This document shows, one piece after another, positions 54,942-64,000 of a stretch of DNA of 64,000 bases. The position numbers and the translations under genes are program-made. The DNA is taken from NCBI GenBank assembly GCA_900472395.1, contig UCHV01000014.1, forward strand, positions 267,955 to 331,954, in the 5' to 3' direction. Below the pieces are notes generated by a model, which was given only the letters and a program-made list of their open reading frames with translations, was not told where the DNA came from and did not search any database. Positions within the stretch are counted from its first letter, which is position 1. Each line of letters opens with the position of its first letter. This DNA comes from Hyphomicrobiales bacterium (GTDB taxonomy: Bacteria > Pseudomonadota > Alphaproteobacteria > Rhizobiales > Rhizobiaceae).

Positions 54942-57226
54942 GCGGTGCGAGCCTCCGGAGAAATATCGAGATCCGCGCTTTCCGTGCTGCTGGCTTCCCG
55001 CTCACCGGCGCGCACATGGTTGAGGCGAAGTGCATTGGCGACGACAATCAGCGAAGAGGTGGACATGGCGACGGCCGCGATCAGCGGCGTGGCGTAACCG
55101 GCCAAGGCAATCGGCACGGCGATGACGTTATAGCCGATTGCCAGCCCGAAATTCTGGCGAATCAGGCTGCCCGCCCGTTTCGACATGTCATATGCGAAAG
55201 GCACCGCGGAAAGGCTTTCGTGCATGAACACGAAATCGGCAGCCTGGCGGCCGATATCGGCAGCAGTGGCCGGGGCCATCGAAACATGAGCGGCGCGCAG
55301 AGCCGGCGCGTCATTGATGCCATCACCCACCATCATCACCGCGCGGCCGCTTTCAGAAAAGGCCGTTACGGCATCCGTCTTGCCACGCGGCGAAAGATCG
55401 GCCTGCCATGCCCCCAAGGACAAACGTCTGGCCAGACGTTCGACCACAGCGGCGCGGTCTCCCGAGAGGATTGCCGTCGACAAATGTCTCGACCGCAGAT
55501 CGCGCATCGCAGCTTCCGCACCGACACGAGCGCGATCCTCGAAACGGAAGGTTGCCAGTTCCACACCATCGGCAGACAGAACCACCTCGGAGGAGGCGGC
55601 GCCACCGGCATGATGGTGACCGCAGGCAAAACGCCGGCTGCCAAGGCGGTATTGATGGTCTTCTGATCGTCCGTACAGCCCCTCGCCCGGTCGTTCCTCC
55701 ACACTGTCGAACAATGGCAACGAGCCGACATGGCGCGTGTAAAGCGTCTGCGACAGCGGGTGGCGCGAATGGCCAGCAAGACCTGCAGCCAAAGCCAGAT
55801 ATGCGGGATCGATTTCACTGGCATTGAGCAGGCGTGGCCGCCCGACCGTCAAGGTTCCGGTCTTGTCGAACACGACCATATCGACTTGCGCCAGACGTTC
55901 CATGGCCGACCCATCCTTGACCATGATGCCGTTCTTGAACAACCGCCCCGCCGCCACGACCTGCACGACCGGAACAGCCAGGCCCAGCGCGCACGGACAG
56001 GTGATGATCAGCACGGCAATGGCAATCAACATTGCATGTTTCCAGTCACCGCCGAAAATTCCCCAGAAGAGAAAAGCAGTGATCGCCAGCAAATGCACAG
56101 CCGGCGAATAAAACTGCGCCACGCGATCGGCCAATCGCCGATAACCGGCGCGGCTGCCTTCGGCAGCTTCCATCAGGGACATGATTTCCGACAGAAACGA
56201 ATCCCTTGCCGCCGCCGTTGCCTTCAGCACCAGCGATCCGGTGAGGCTGAGCATCCCGGCCTGGACGGCGGCACCGGCGGCAACCGGAAGCGGCGCACTC
56301 TCGCCGTTGACGATCGACACATCGAGATCGCTTCCACCGCTTTCGACAATGCCATCCACCGGGATGCGTTCGCCGGCGGCAATAGCGATACGGTCACCCG
56401 GGCGGATATCCGAAACGGGGCGATATTCGCGGCCGCCGTCTGCGCCCAGAACCATGGCGCCCCGTGGTGACAGACGCGCCAATCCGCTGATGGAAGCACG
56501 GGCACGCTCCCGCATGATATGATCGAGCGCACGGCCTATCAGCAGGAAAAACAGCAGAGAGACCGTAGCGTCGAACCAGACATGCTGACCGTGGTGCATG
56601 GTTTCCCAGAGCGACACGGAATAGGACAGCGTGATGGCGAGCGCGATCGGCACATCCATGTTGGTGCGACCGCGGCGAACGGCGTTCCAGGCCGACTGGT
56701 AATAAAAACGTCCGCCGTAGATCAGGGCCGGCGCGGCAATCATTGCCGAAATCCAGTGGAACATGTCACGGGTGGAAGCATCGGCACCCGACCAGACGGA
56801 AACCGACAACAGCATGATGTTTGCGGCAGCAAACCCGCAGACGGCAACGCCGCGCAGAAGTTGGGCCTTCATCGCATCGGAGGCTTCCTCCACATCGTTG
56901 AACAGATGAGCGGAATAGCCTGTCGAGGTTGCGATGGCGCGGACGATATCGACCGGATCGGTCATCTCGCCATCCACGATTTCGCGCCAGACCACGGACA
57001 CCCTTTTTGTCGACAGGTTGACGCGCGCCTTTTCCACCGACGGCACGTCATTCAAGGCCTTTTCGATCGTGGCGATGCAGGCGCCGCAATAGACGTCCGG
57101 CACACCGAGATCCGTCTGCCTGCGCCCGCCGCCGAGGTCACGGGCAGACAACATCAGTTCTTCTGTCGATGGCAAGGCGCCCATGAGTTCGAGAGCGCCT
57201 TCGGTTCCCGGCGCGCAACAGCTCAT
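54938..57226 (-). CDS. fixI: Copper-transporting P-type ATPase FixI/CcoI
   Basis: FixI exports copper into the periplasm for the CuB site of the cbb3 oxidase. The 762 residues show an N-terminal Cys pair (SCCAP), a heavy-metal-associated domain with YCGAC at 46-50, eight membrane segments, the ion-binding CPC at 410-412, the phosphorylated Asp 454 in DKTGTLT, the HP pair in GHSRHPLS at about 489 and MVGDGINDAPAL near 655. These fit the P1B-type ATPases. It overlaps fixH (ATGA) upstream and fixS downstream. Confidence 0.95.
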   Translation of the reverse strand: MSCCAPGTEGALELMGALPSTEELMLSARDLGGGRRQTDLGVPDVYCGACIATIEKALNDVPSVEKARVNLSTKRVSVVWREIVDGEMTDPVDIVRAIATSTGYSAHLFNDVEEASDAMKAQLLRGVAVCGFAAANIMLLSVSVWSGADASTRDMFHWISAMIAAPALIYGGRFYYQSAWNAVRRGRTNMDVPIALAITLSYSVSLWETMHHGQHVWFDATVSLLFFLLIGRALDHIMRERARASISGLARLSPRGAMVLGADGGREYRPVSDIRPGDRIAIAAGERIPVDGIVESGGSDLDVSIVNGESAPLPVAAGAAVQAGMLSLTGSLVLKATAAARDSFLSEIMSLMEAAEGSRAGYRRLADRVAQFYSPAVHLLAITAFLFWGIFGGDWKHAMLIAIAVLIITCPCALGLAVPVVQVVAAGRLFKNGIMVKDGSAMERLAQVDMVVFDKTGTLTVGRPRLLNASEIDPAYLALAAGLAGHSRHPLSQTLYTRHVGSLPLFDSVEERPGEGLYGRSEDHQYRLGSRRFACGHHHAGGAASSEVVLSADGVELATFRFEDRARVGAEAAMRDLRSRHLSTAILSGDRAAVVERLARRLSLGAWQADLSPRGKTDAVTAFSESGRAVMMVGDGINDAPALRAAHVSMAPATAADIGRQAADFVFMHESLSAVPFAYDMSKRAGSLIRQNFGLAIGYNVIAVPIALAGYATPLIAAVAMSTSSLIVVANALRLNHVRAGEREASSTESADLDISPEARTA

Positions 57227-57714
57227 GGCCGTTCTCCGTGCACCGAAATCCGGCGCGTCTGGTGCAGAACGGGCTTGCCATCACGCGTCGCAACCGCCTC
57301 GACGATCCAGTGACCGGCAAGGATTTCGTGTTGCGTGGCAAAGACGCCCGGTTGATCCAGTGCGAGAGTGAGCGAAAAATCCTGGGCGTCGCCAACCGGG
57401 CGGCGGAATGCCAGCACCAGTTTATCGGGGCTGACGGAACCCTCGGGTCCAGTCACCTCATAACGCAAGGCCTTGCCATCGATGGTCAGGTTACCCGTTA
57501 CGCCCGTTGCGACAAGTGCCCTTTCCGCCGCGACCTTCGCGTTGAACTGTTGGCTGGCCACATAGGTGTTCGGTACGACAAGCCCACTCCAACTGCTGAC
57601 CGCCTGATAGGCCATGAAGAAATTGACCGAGATGATGACGCCGAAAAATGACAGCATGATCGCCAGCATATGCCATCCAGTAAAGGCAAAGGGCTTCTTG
57701 GTGGCTTGGATCAT
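57223..57714 (-). CDS. fixH: FixH/CcoH assembly protein
   Basis: A 163-residue protein with one N-terminal membrane segment (AIMLSFFGVIISVNFFMAYQAV, about 17-38) and a periplasmic part with SWSGLVVPNTYVASQQFNAKV and ARWRP-like pattern replaced by FRRPVGDAQDFSLTLALDQ. This is the FixH family, needed for assembly or stability of the cbb3 oxidase. Its start and stop overlap its neighbours by four bases, consistent with a tight fixG-fixH-fixI-fixS operon. Confidence 0.9.
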   Translation of the reverse strand: MIQATKKPFAFTGWHMLAIMLSFFGVIISVNFFMAYQAVSSWSGLVVPNTYVASQQFNAKVAAERALVATGVTGNLTIDGKALRYEVTGPEGSVSPDKLVLAFRRPVGDAQDFSLTLALDQPGVFATQHEILAGHWIVEAVATRDGKPVLHQTRRISVHGERP

Positions 57715-59306
57715 CTCTTTCCTCCTGGCAGATTGAACGTGGCCTTGTAGGCATCGCTTTCGTGGCTCGAGCGATCCTCCGCAACAAAACGGAATTCGGG
57801 AGTCTGCTGCAATTTTTCGCCGTCGGCCGGCAGCGTCACGAAGACCCGCAGCGCCATCGCCTTGTCCGGTTCTGCTTGGATGGCGACAACCTGGCCGGGG
57901 ACATCGCTGATACCAACGACCTTCATCGTAGCCTGCGGCAGACCATCGAGCGTCAGCATGATGGTGCGCGGTTCCGGCACCATGTTGAGAAGGCGGATCG
58001 TATAACCGTTGCGGATCGAGCCGTCCGACTCCAGCACGAATTGCGGATTGCGGTCATGGACGACATTGAGTTGCAGCCGGTCGCGCGCCAGAAGCGCATA
58101 GACCAGACCCAGGCCAATCAACGCCCAGATGCCGAAATAGACCAGCGTGCGCGCTCGAAAGATCACCTGCCAGCGGAACTGGCGGATACGGTCTACGAAC
58201 GATCCGTCGGCATTGCGCACGCGCGCGGGCTCTATGGCAGTCTGCCTTCCATTGGTGGCTAGACCCATATTGCTTTCGTATTCGTCGAGCGTGGCATAAG
58301 CGATCAAACCGCGCGGCTTGCCGAGCTTGTCCATGACATTGTCACAGGCATCGATACAGAGCGCGCAGGTGATGCAGGCCATCTGCTGCCCATCCCGGAT
58401 ATCGATGCCCATGGGACAGACCGCGACGCAGGCATCACAATCGACACAATCGCCGACTGGTTGGCCGGCGGCGACCATCTTCTTGGCATGTCGGCTGCGC
58501 GGCTCACCGCGCCAGTCATTATAGGTGACGACGAGCGAGTGTTCGTCCAGCATGGCGCCCTGAATGCGCGGCCATGGACACATGTAGATGCAGACCTGCT
58601 CGCGCAGCAAACCGCCCAGGATATAGGTCGTTGCCGTCAGGGTCGCGACCGTCCAATAGGCGACCATAGCCGCCTGACCGGTGACGAAATCGAAAGCGAG
58701 ACCCGGCGCATCGGCAAAATAGAATATCCAAGCGCCCCCGGTCAGCACGGCAATGGCGAGCCAGATCGCATGTTTGGATGCGCGCTTGCAGATTTTTGCA
58801 AAAGTCCAGGGTGCGGCATTCAGCTTGATCTGGGCGTTACGATCTCCTTCGATAAAACGTTCGACGGCCAGGAAGAGATCGACCCAGACCGTCTGCGGAC
58901 AGGCATATCCGCACCAGGCGCGCCCAACCGCCGATGTCAGCAGAAACAGTCCCAGCCCCGCCATGACCAGCAAGCCGGCAACGAAAAAGAACTCCTGCGG
59001 CCATATTTCGATGAAGAAGAAATAGAAACGTCGCGCCGACAGATCGATCAGTACAGCCTGGTCGGGCGCATGCGGACCACGGTCCCAGCGGATCCACGGC
59101 GTCAGGTAATAGATGGCCAGAGCCACCACCATGAACAGCCATTTGAAGCGGCGGAATCTTCCTTTGACGCTTTTCGGAAAAATCTTTCTGCGTTTTTCGT
59201 AAAGGGGTTCGACCGGCGGAACCGCACCTGATCCGGTGCCGGAGCCATTCCCGGTTCCTCCTGCTCCGCCGGCGGGCTGCAGATGGTTGGCCGTATAAAG
59301 GTTCAT
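57711..59306 (-). CDS. fixG: FixG/CcoG (RdxA-like) 4Fe-4S membrane protein
   Basis: FixG is a membrane-bound Fe-S protein; CcoG relatives reduce copper for oxidase assembly. The 531 residues have five membrane segments (about 55-70, 95-125, 180-200, 215-235 and near 380). Two 4Fe-4S cluster motifs follow: Cys 287, 290, 293 and 297, and Cys 311, 314, 317 and 321. A further WCGYACPQTVW lies at 131-141. The start is placed at 59306 because a FixK-type box lies at 59360-59373; the longer frame starting at 59357 would put the leader inside that promoter. Confidence 0.93.
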   Translation of the reverse strand: MNLYTANHLQPAGGAGGTGNGSGTGSGAVPPVEPLYEKRRKIFPKSVKGRFRRFKWLFMVVALAIYYLTPWIRWDRGPHAPDQAVLIDLSARRFYFFFIEIWPQEFFFVAGLLVMAGLGLFLLTSAVGRAWCGYACPQTVWVDLFLAVERFIEGDRNAQIKLNAAPWTFAKICKRASKHAIWLAIAVLTGGAWIFYFADAPGLAFDFVTGQAAMVAYWTVATLTATTYILGGLLREQVCIYMCPWPRIQGAMLDEHSLVVTYNDWRGEPRSRHAKKMVAAGQPVGDCVDCDACVAVCPMGIDIRDGQQMACITCALCIDACDNVMDKLGKPRGLIAYATLDEYESNMGLATNGRQTAIEPARVRNADGSFVDRIRQFRWQVIFRARTLVYFGIWALIGLGLVYALLARDRLQLNVVHDRNPQFVLESDGSIRNGYTIRLLNMVPEPRTIMLTLDGLPQATMKVVGISDVPGQVVAIQAEPDKAMALRVFVTLPADGEKLQQTPEFRFVAEDRSSHESDAYKATFNLPGGKR

Positions 59307-59359
59307 GGGACGATCCACTTCTTGTTCCGCTCTTTTCCCATCCGCCGCCGCGGCCAACC

Positions 59360-59373
59360 TTGACCTAGGTCAA
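59360..59373 (-). promoter_or_regulatory. FixK/FNR-type box before fixG
   Basis: TTGACCTAGGTCAA is a perfect palindrome of the TTGAC-N4-GTCAA type, close to the consensus TTGAT-N4-ATCAA. Its centre lies 60 bases before the fixG start at 59306. The variant bases suggest weaker or altered FixK binding. Confidence 0.7.
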
Positions 59374-59472
59374 GTTTTCGCTGCGACAGAATTGGCAAAC
59401 GAAAAGCCGCGCTCCTTGCAAAGCGCGGCCTTGAAATGTTTGTAAGCGATCGGAAAATTGCTCTGATCGTGT

Positions 59473-60336
59473 CTATTCGCCACCACCCAGCGAGTGGACA
59501 TAAACGGTCAGCTGCTTGACGGTGTCGCTGCTCAGGCGCGCCTGCCACGCAGGCATCACACCATGTTTCGGCGCGCGGACCTGTTCGGCAATCTCGGCCT
59601 CGCCGCGAACTTTCAGCCAGATGGCGTCGGCAAGGTTGGGTGCGCCAAGCTCACGGTTCCCTTTGGCATCTTCCCCATGGCAGGATGAACAGTTTTCCGC
59701 AAACACCTGCTTGCCTGGTTCAGCCATGGCCGCATCCTTCGGCGTGCCGGTGAGACTGACGACATAAGCTGCAACCTGACGGATTTCCTGCGGCTCCAGC
59801 ATCTCGCCGAATGCCGGCATATCGGCGATCCGGGTGTCCGGATCGACGGCATCACGGATACCGTGAGCGATCGTCTGCTGCAGCGTGTCGAGATCGCCGC
59901 CCCAAATCCAGTCGTCATCGTTTAGATTGGGATACCCCTTGCTGCCTTCCGCACCAAAGCCGTGGCAGGTCACACAGTTGACCTTGAAGGCGGAAGCGCC
60001 GCCTGCGATGGCGAATTGGTTCATCTGCGGATCCGCAACGATTTCCTGAAGCGATGACTTCGAAATCTTCTCCAGAATGCCCCCTTGGGCAACCTTGGCA
60101 CCTTCCAGTTCCGTCGCCAAATCAGCACGGCTGGAATAGCCTAGAAGGCCGGGAGTGGCCTCAGTCAGCATCGGCCAAGCCGGGTAAAGAACAGAATAAC
60201 CGATCGCCCAGACGATACAGGCGTAAAAGCTCCAAAGCCACCACCGCGGTAGGGGATTGTTGAGCTCGCGGATGCCATCCCACTCATGACCGGTGGTTTC
60301 GACGCCGCTGATTTCATCGACATGTTTTTCGGACAT
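59473..60336 (-). CDS. fixP: cbb3 cytochrome oxidase subunit III (dihaem cytochrome c)
   Basis: FixP passes electrons to the catalytic subunit. The 287-residue protein has one N-terminal membrane segment (about 33-53) and two class I cytochrome c domains with CVTCH at 121-125 and CSSCH at 216-220; axial methionines are expected in ADMPAF and in GVMPAW. It follows fixQ by three bases, in the usual fixNOQP order. Length is normal for the rhizobial family. Confidence 0.96.
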   Translation of the reverse strand: MSEKHVDEISGVETTGHEWDGIRELNNPLPRWWLWSFYACIVWAIGYSVLYPAWPMLTEATPGLLGYSSRADLATELEGAKVAQGGILEKISKSSLQEIVADPQMNQFAIAGGASAFKVNCVTCHGFGAEGSKGYPNLNDDDWIWGGDLDTLQQTIAHGIRDAVDPDTRIADMPAFGEMLEPQEIRQVAAYVVSLTGTPKDAAMAEPGKQVFAENCSSCHGEDAKGNRELGAPNLADAIWLKVRGEAEIAEQVRAPKHGVMPAWQARLSSDTVKQLTVYVHSLGGGE

Positions 60337-60339
60337 GGA

Positions 60340-60495
60340 TCAGTCCTCATCCTTGAGAGGGATATGCGCTGCCCTGTCCGCGGATGCCTTGCCGCCCGGA
60401 CGCAGGGTGAAGATGATGACGCCGATAAAAAACAGGGTCATGGCAAGCAGGCCCCAGCTATCGGCGAAGTGACGCATTGCTGTGTAGGTTTCCAT
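60340..60495 (-). CDS. fixQ: cbb3 oxidase small subunit FixQ
   Basis: A 51-residue single-pass protein found by reading the gap between fixP and fixO. It begins METYTAMRHFADSWGLLAMT, has one membrane segment (LLAMTLFFIGVIIFTL), then LRPGGKASADRAAHIPLKDE. FixQ/CcoQ holds the third subunit in the complex. The start has AAGGG upstream. It lies between fixO (12 bases) and fixP (3 bases) and is easily missed because of its size. Confidence 0.95.
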   Translation of the reverse strand: METYTAMRHFADSWGLLAMTLFFIGVIIFTLRPGGKASADRAAHIPLKDED

Positions 60496-60507
60496 CGATA
60501 CCCTTCC

Positions 60508-61239
60508 TCAGCGATAACCGGTGGCATCGTCATAGGTCGAGAAATCGACCAGCGTGCCGAGCATCTGCAGATAGGCGACCAAGGCATCCATCTCCGTCAA
60601 ACGGGAGGGATCGCCGTCGAAATTGCCTACCTTTGCCTTGGGATAACGTTCGAGAAGACCGGACGTGTCTGCATCGGGATTGGCCTGCGCCTCGAGATCG
60701 GCCTTGGCGTTTGCCAGCATGTCATCGGTATAGGGAACACCGACGCGGCCGTTGGCGACCAGTTCCATGGTGGCATTGGTGACCTTGAGCTTGGTTTCCT
60801 TCAAAAACGCGTAGCTCGGCATCACCGATTCCGGCACGACCGAGCGCGGATCGGCCAGATGTTGCACGTGCCATTCGTTGGAGTAGCGATCGCCGACGCG
60901 AGCAAGGTCCGGTCCCGTACGCTTGGAGCCCCACTGGAAGGGGTGATCGTACATGGATTCTGCCGCAAGGCTGTAATGGCCGTAACGCTCGACCTCGTCA
61001 CGGAACGGACGGATCATCTGGCTATGACAGGCGTAACAGCCTTCGCGGATGTAGATGTTGCGGCCGGCGAGCTCGAGCGGCGTATAGGGACGCATCCCCT
61101 CCACCTTCTCGATGGTGTTTTCCAGATAGAAGAGCGGCGCGATTTCCACGATGCCGCCGATCGACACGACGAGCAGGGAGCCGACCAGAAGCAAGGTCGC
61201 GTTACGCTCGATGAACTGATGTTTATCCATCAAAGACAT
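60508..61239 (-). CDS. fixO: cbb3 cytochrome oxidase subunit II (monohaem cytochrome c)
   Basis: A 243-residue protein with one N-terminal membrane segment (about 15-38) and a single class I cytochrome c motif, [12 protein letters not shown], with CYACH at 68-72. The family block [16 protein letters not shown] and the later [14 protein letters not shown] follow. It hands electrons between FixP and FixN. Ten bases separate it from fixN. Confidence 0.96.
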   Translation of the reverse strand: MSLMDKHQFIERNATLLLVGSLLVVSIGGIVEIAPLFYLENTIEKVEGMRPYTPLELAGRNIYIREGCYACHSQMIRPFRDEVERYGHYSLAAESMYDHPFQWGSKRTGPDLARVGDRYSNEWHVQHLADPRSVVPESVMPSYAFLKETKLKVTNATMELVANGRVGVPYTDDMLANAKADLEAQANPDADTSGLLERYPKAKVGNFDGDPSRLTEMDALVAYLQMLGTLVDFSTYDDATGYR

Positions 61240-61249
61240 GGTTTCGTCC

Positions 61250-62872
61250 TTATTCGGCAGGCTGCAGGTTGGCTGTCGCCAGACCGGGAAGCCGTTCTTC
61301 GCGCTCGTGACCGAGGATGGTCATGGTGACGTTGAAGGCCATGATGATGCCGCCGGCGAGGTACATGGCGCCGCCGAGCGCACGCAGCAGATAGTATGGG
61401 AACATGGCCGATACGGTTTCTGCGAAGGAATAGACGAGGAAACCCTGGTCATCATATTCGCGCCACATCAGGCCTTGCTGGATGCCGGCGACCCACATGA
61501 CGGCCGCATAAACAACGATACCGAGGGTGGCGAGCCAGAAGTGCCAGTTCACCATGGCAAGACTGTAGAGACGCCTGCGGCCCCAGAGCTTCGGCACGAG
61601 GAAATAGACGGCGCCGAAGGTGATCATTCCCACCCAGCCGAGAGCGCCGGAGTGAACGTGACCGATGGTCCAGTCGGTGTAATGGCTGAGCGAATTGACG
61701 GCCTTGACCGACATCATCGGGCCTTCGAAGGTCGACATGCCGTAAAAGGCAATCGCCATCACCATCATGCGCATGATCGGGTCTGTACGGATCTTGTCCC
61801 AGGCGCCCGAAAGCGTCATCAGACCGTTGATCATGCCACCCCAGGAGGGCATCCACAGCATGATGGAAAAGACCATGCCGAGCGTCTGCGCCCAATCCGG
61901 CAATGCCGTGTAATGCAGATGGTGCGGGCCGGCCCAGATATACATGAAGATCAGGGCCCAGAAGTGGATGATCGACAGCCGGTAGGAATAGACCGGACGG
62001 TCGGCCTGTTTGGGCACGAAATAATACATCATGCCGAGGAAGCCGGCCGTCAGGAAGAAGCCGACGGCATTATGGCCATACCACCACTGCGTCAGTGCGT
62101 CCTGAACGCCGGAAAAGGCAGAGTAGCTTTTTACACCGAGGAAAGAGACCGGCACTGCGAGGTTGTTGACGATGTGCAGCATGGCGATGGTGACGATGAA
62201 AGCGAGATAGAACCAGTTTGCCACATAGATGTGGGGTTCCTTGCGCTTCAGGATCGTGCCCAAGAAAACAAGCAGATAAGCCACCCAGACGATGGTCAGC
62301 CAGATATCGACATACCATTCCGGCTCCGCATATTCCCTGCTCTGGGTGATGCCCAGCAGATAACCGGTTGCCGCCATGACGATGAAAAGCTGGTACCCCC
62401 AGAACACGAACCAGGCGAGATCACCACCGAACAGACGCGCGCGACAGGTGCGCTGGACGACATAAAAGGACGTCGCGATGAGCGCATTGCCGCCGAACGC
62501 GAAAACGACGGCCGATGTGTGAACCGGGCGCACCCGGCCAAGCGTCAGAAACGGTTCGAAATTGAGCGCCGGGAAGGCCAGCTGCAGAGCGACAAAAACG
62601 CCGACGAGAAACCCGACGACGCCCCAGAAAACCGTTGCAATCGTTCCGTAGCGAATGACCTCGTCAAAATAGCCGGACTGGTCATCCCTGCTGCGGACCT
62701 TGGGCGCGCCCGAAAAATCGACACGCCGCAGCGCGACGACCGTGCCGATGGCGAGACAGAAAAACAGCACCCACATATGGGCGGCGAAAAGTTCGTCATA
62801 GGCAAAACCGGCGCCTAGGAGCGCCAGAAACGCCCCTGCAACCAGCCCGCCAATGGTAATGGTATTGTTCAT
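61250..62872 (-). CDS. fixN: cbb3 cytochrome oxidase catalytic subunit I
   Basis: FixN is the haem-copper catalytic subunit that reduces oxygen with high affinity, used under microaerobic life or symbiosis. The 540 residues have about twelve membrane segments. Haem and copper ligands lie in blocks such as [37 protein letters not shown] and [22 protein letters not shown] 62872 fits the distance to AGGGGG; another ATG nine bases earlier sits on that site. A strong FixK box lies about 100 bases upstream. Confidence 0.97.
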   Translation of the reverse strand: MNNTITIGGLVAGAFLALLGAGFAYDELFAAHMWVLFFCLAIGTVVALRRVDFSGAPKVRSRDDQSGYFDEVIRYGTIATVFWGVVGFLVGVFVALQLAFPALNFEPFLTLGRVRPVHTSAVVFAFGGNALIATSFYVVQRTCRARLFGGDLAWFVFWGYQLFIVMAATGYLLGITQSREYAEPEWYVDIWLTIVWVAYLLVFLGTILKRKEPHIYVANWFYLAFIVTIAMLHIVNNLAVPVSFLGVKSYSAFSGVQDALTQWWYGHNAVGFFLTAGFLGMMYYFVPKQADRPVYSYRLSIIHFWALIFMYIWAGPHHLHYTALPDWAQTLGMVFSIMLWMPSWGGMINGLMTLSGAWDKIRTDPIMRMMVMAIAFYGMSTFEGPMMSVKAVNSLSHYTDWTIGHVHSGALGWVGMITFGAVYFLVPKLWGRRRLYSLAMVNWHFWLATLGIVVYAAVMWVAGIQQGLMWREYDDQGFLVYSFAETVSAMFPYYLLRALGGAMYLAGGIIMAFNVTMTILGHEREERLPGLATANLQPAE

Positions 62873-62960
62873 CGCGAACATCCCCCTGAAGCATATGACG
62901 GCCGGCCGAATCCGTTGTTCAGCCGCCGCTCTCAGGCAGAAATGTCATTTGATGTGTCGT

Positions 62961-62986
62961 GATACCTTGATTCAGATCAAGGTATC
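62961..62986 (-). promoter_or_regulatory. FixK/FNR box upstream of fixN
   Basis: The core TTGATTCAGATCAA (62967-62980) is an exact consensus anaerobox, TTGAT-N4-ATCAA. The palindrome extends to 11-base arms at 62961-62971 and 62976-62986. Its centre is about 102 bases before fixN, which leaves room for a promoter with the box near -41. Confidence 0.92.
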
Positions 62987-63006
62987 ACCCGCGTCCTTGA
63001 GACGTC

Positions 63007-63666
63007 CTACTTTTGCCGCAGTGACAGGCGTCCGTCCTCATCGACGTGAGACGTCCAGTCACGGTAATCCACAATGGCGGGATGGGCCGTTGCGAGCGGA
63101 TGCACGTGCGTGTGGCTGATGACGATCACGTCTGCGCCCGCCGCTTCACCAGCCTTGACCCCTGCCATGACATCCTCAAAAACGAGCGACTGCGCGGTGT
63201 CGATACCGACCCTTTCCGCTCCGAGAATGTAGCATTGCGGGTTTGGTTTTCCGACCTTCACGTCTTCCGCCGTCACCATGAAACGCGGTTCTGCAATGCC
63301 CGCCGCAGCGAGCCGGCGTTTTGCCAGCATTATCGGTGAAGATGTGACGATCGCCCATTTTTCCGGTGGAATGGATGCCAGAAACTCGATGGCGCCAGGT
63401 ATTGCAACAACACCATCGACATCATCGATTTCCCCCTGAAGTATGATGGCCGCTTCCGCAGCCGGATCCACACCGGGAAGATCGAGTTCCGTAATGGTGT
63501 CGATGCCACGTTTGCCGTGCATGGTCGGCAGGAATGCCTCCACATCCAATCCATGACTTTTCGCCCAGCGTCCCCAGACACGCTCGGCAGAAGCGATGGA
63601 ATTCAAAATGGTCCCGTCCATATCGAACAGAAACGCATCATATGACTTCTGGGGTAAAATCGGCAT
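63007..63666 (-). CDS. HAD-superfamily phosphatase (subfamily IA)
   Basis: A 219-residue HAD hydrolase. Motif I is FLFDMDGTILNSI near 12-24 with the nucleophilic Asp, motif II is AIVTSSP near 105, motif III has the lysine in EDVKVGKPNPQCY near 135, and motif IV is SLVFEDVMAGVKAGEAAG. The build with an alpha-helical cap is shared by sugar-phosphate phosphatases (such as glycerol-1-phosphatase GPP and 2-deoxyglucose-6-phosphatase), to which it is most similar. The substrate cannot be told. Its 3' end lies 20 bases from the FixK palindrome of fixN. Confidence 0.85.
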   Translation of the reverse strand: MPILPQKSYDAFLFDMDGTILNSIASAERVWGRWAKSHGLDVEAFLPTMHGKRGIDTITELDLPGVDPAAEAAIILQGEIDDVDGVVAIPGAIEFLASIPPEKWAIVTSSPIMLAKRRLAAAGIAEPRFMVTAEDVKVGKPNPQCYILGAERVGIDTAQSLVFEDVMAGVKAGEAAGADVIVISHTHVHPLATAHPAIVDYRDWTSHVDEDGRLSLRQK

Positions 63667-64000
63667 GGAGGATAACCTTCGACAGCGTGGCGGGCGTTCT
63701 GGATAACTGCCGGGCCGCCATTATGCAAACGGTGTGCGGCACTGTCGTTCATTTGCATTCGTTTTGGATTGCGGTGCTGATGTTTGGCGGGATTATTGTC
63801 GCCGTTTTGGGCGTTGTCACCGCTGCAAGGTCTTCGGGCTCTGTACGTCATTCGCCGCTGTCTGCGGCCATTTCCGTTTGTGGTCTTAGTGGACTGCCCG
63901 CCGCAGGCATTCCGGCGCTTTTTCGCTTTGACCACCGAAGTGCCCGTGCTGGCGTTTGCGATGAAGTGTACTGTATTTCGTTTTTGGGGATATTGGTTGC
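63667..64000. other. Window end without a supported gene
   Basis: A plus-strand frame is open from before 63723 to the edge and could code for a protein with one hydrophobic segment (HSFWIAVLMFGGIIVAVLG), but its codon use is unlike its neighbours (lower GC in third positions), it has no clear ribosome site and no family pattern. The minus strand shows only basic low-complexity reading. I make no gene call here. Confidence 0.4.

Noticed and set aside
63723..64000. Plus-strand frame running off the window end
   Set aside because: Unusual codon use, no ribosome site and no family pattern; kept only as an unassigned stretch.

Overview
The window reads as chromosomal DNA of a Rhizobiaceae member (Agrobacterium/Rhizobium/Sinorhizobium relative). 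Evidence: high GC with strongly GC-rich third codon positions; an Irr-type Fur regulator next to fabA-fabB-fabI; the rpsA-cmk/TIGR02300 neighbourhood; fixNOQP-fixGHIS with FixK-type boxes; and an alpha-r14 (NfeR1-type) small RNA. I see no insertion sequence, phage, CRISPR array or rRNA operon. One tRNA is present, tRNA-Ala(GGC).

Layout. 0-8.1 kb: the end of a lytic transglycosylase gene, an MFS exporter, then the translation/transcription operon rimP-nusA-ylxR-infB, closed by a strong terminator. 8.1-12.2 kb: the exbB-exbD-tonB energy-transducing operon and an Ldh_2-type dehydrogenase. 12.2-14.8 kb: an FtsX/MacB-type ABC transporter whose permease carries a histidine-rich loop, plus a DUF3299 protein, probably metal-linked. 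14.9-17.0 kb: alkaline phosphatase with a candidate PHO box, and an alpha-r14 sRNA behind it. 17.1-23.7 kb: a short RNase D, a 598-aa Rhizobiales-type unknown, rpsA, cmk, a TIGR02300 protein, tRNA-Ala and a Cys-cluster protein. 23.7-34.0 kb: a divergent amino-sugar regulon (nagA, a SIS-type deaminase, a GntR regulator and a BadF-type kinase facing murQ, an ABC importer and a Gfo/Idh oxidoreductase) with matching operator-like direct repeats at both ends of the divergent promoter region. 34.0-38.1 kb: mpg, a MarR-like regulator, two enzymes of general type, a small secreted protein and irr. 38.4-41.0 kb: fabA-fabB-fabI. 41.0-48.2 kb (minus): a Sel1 protein, an EEP-family protein, rsmC-like, pnp, rpsO, truB, rbfA. 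48.6-53.7 kb: a DUF475/TerC-like protein and a yehZYXW-type osmoprotectant ABC importer. 53.9-62.9 kb: a siderophore-interacting flavoprotein facing the complete cbb3 oxidase set fixNOQP-fixGHIS, including the 51-codon genes fixQ and fixS. 63.0-64.0 kb: a HAD phosphatase and an unassigned end.

The most notable large-scale feature is that the usual rimP-nusA-ylxR-infB-rbfA-truB-rpsO-pnp series is split into two halves in opposite orientation, about 40 kb apart. A single inversion between about 8.1 and 48.3 kb would restore the continuous order. The most interesting regulatory features are the alpha-r14 sRNA with three CCTCCTCCC loops, nested inverted repeats over the exbB promoter, the paired direct-repeat operators of the amino-sugar regulon, the FixK-type palindromes and a terminator-like hairpin in the rimP leader. 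All functions are assigned by reading motifs and gene context; no database search was run.
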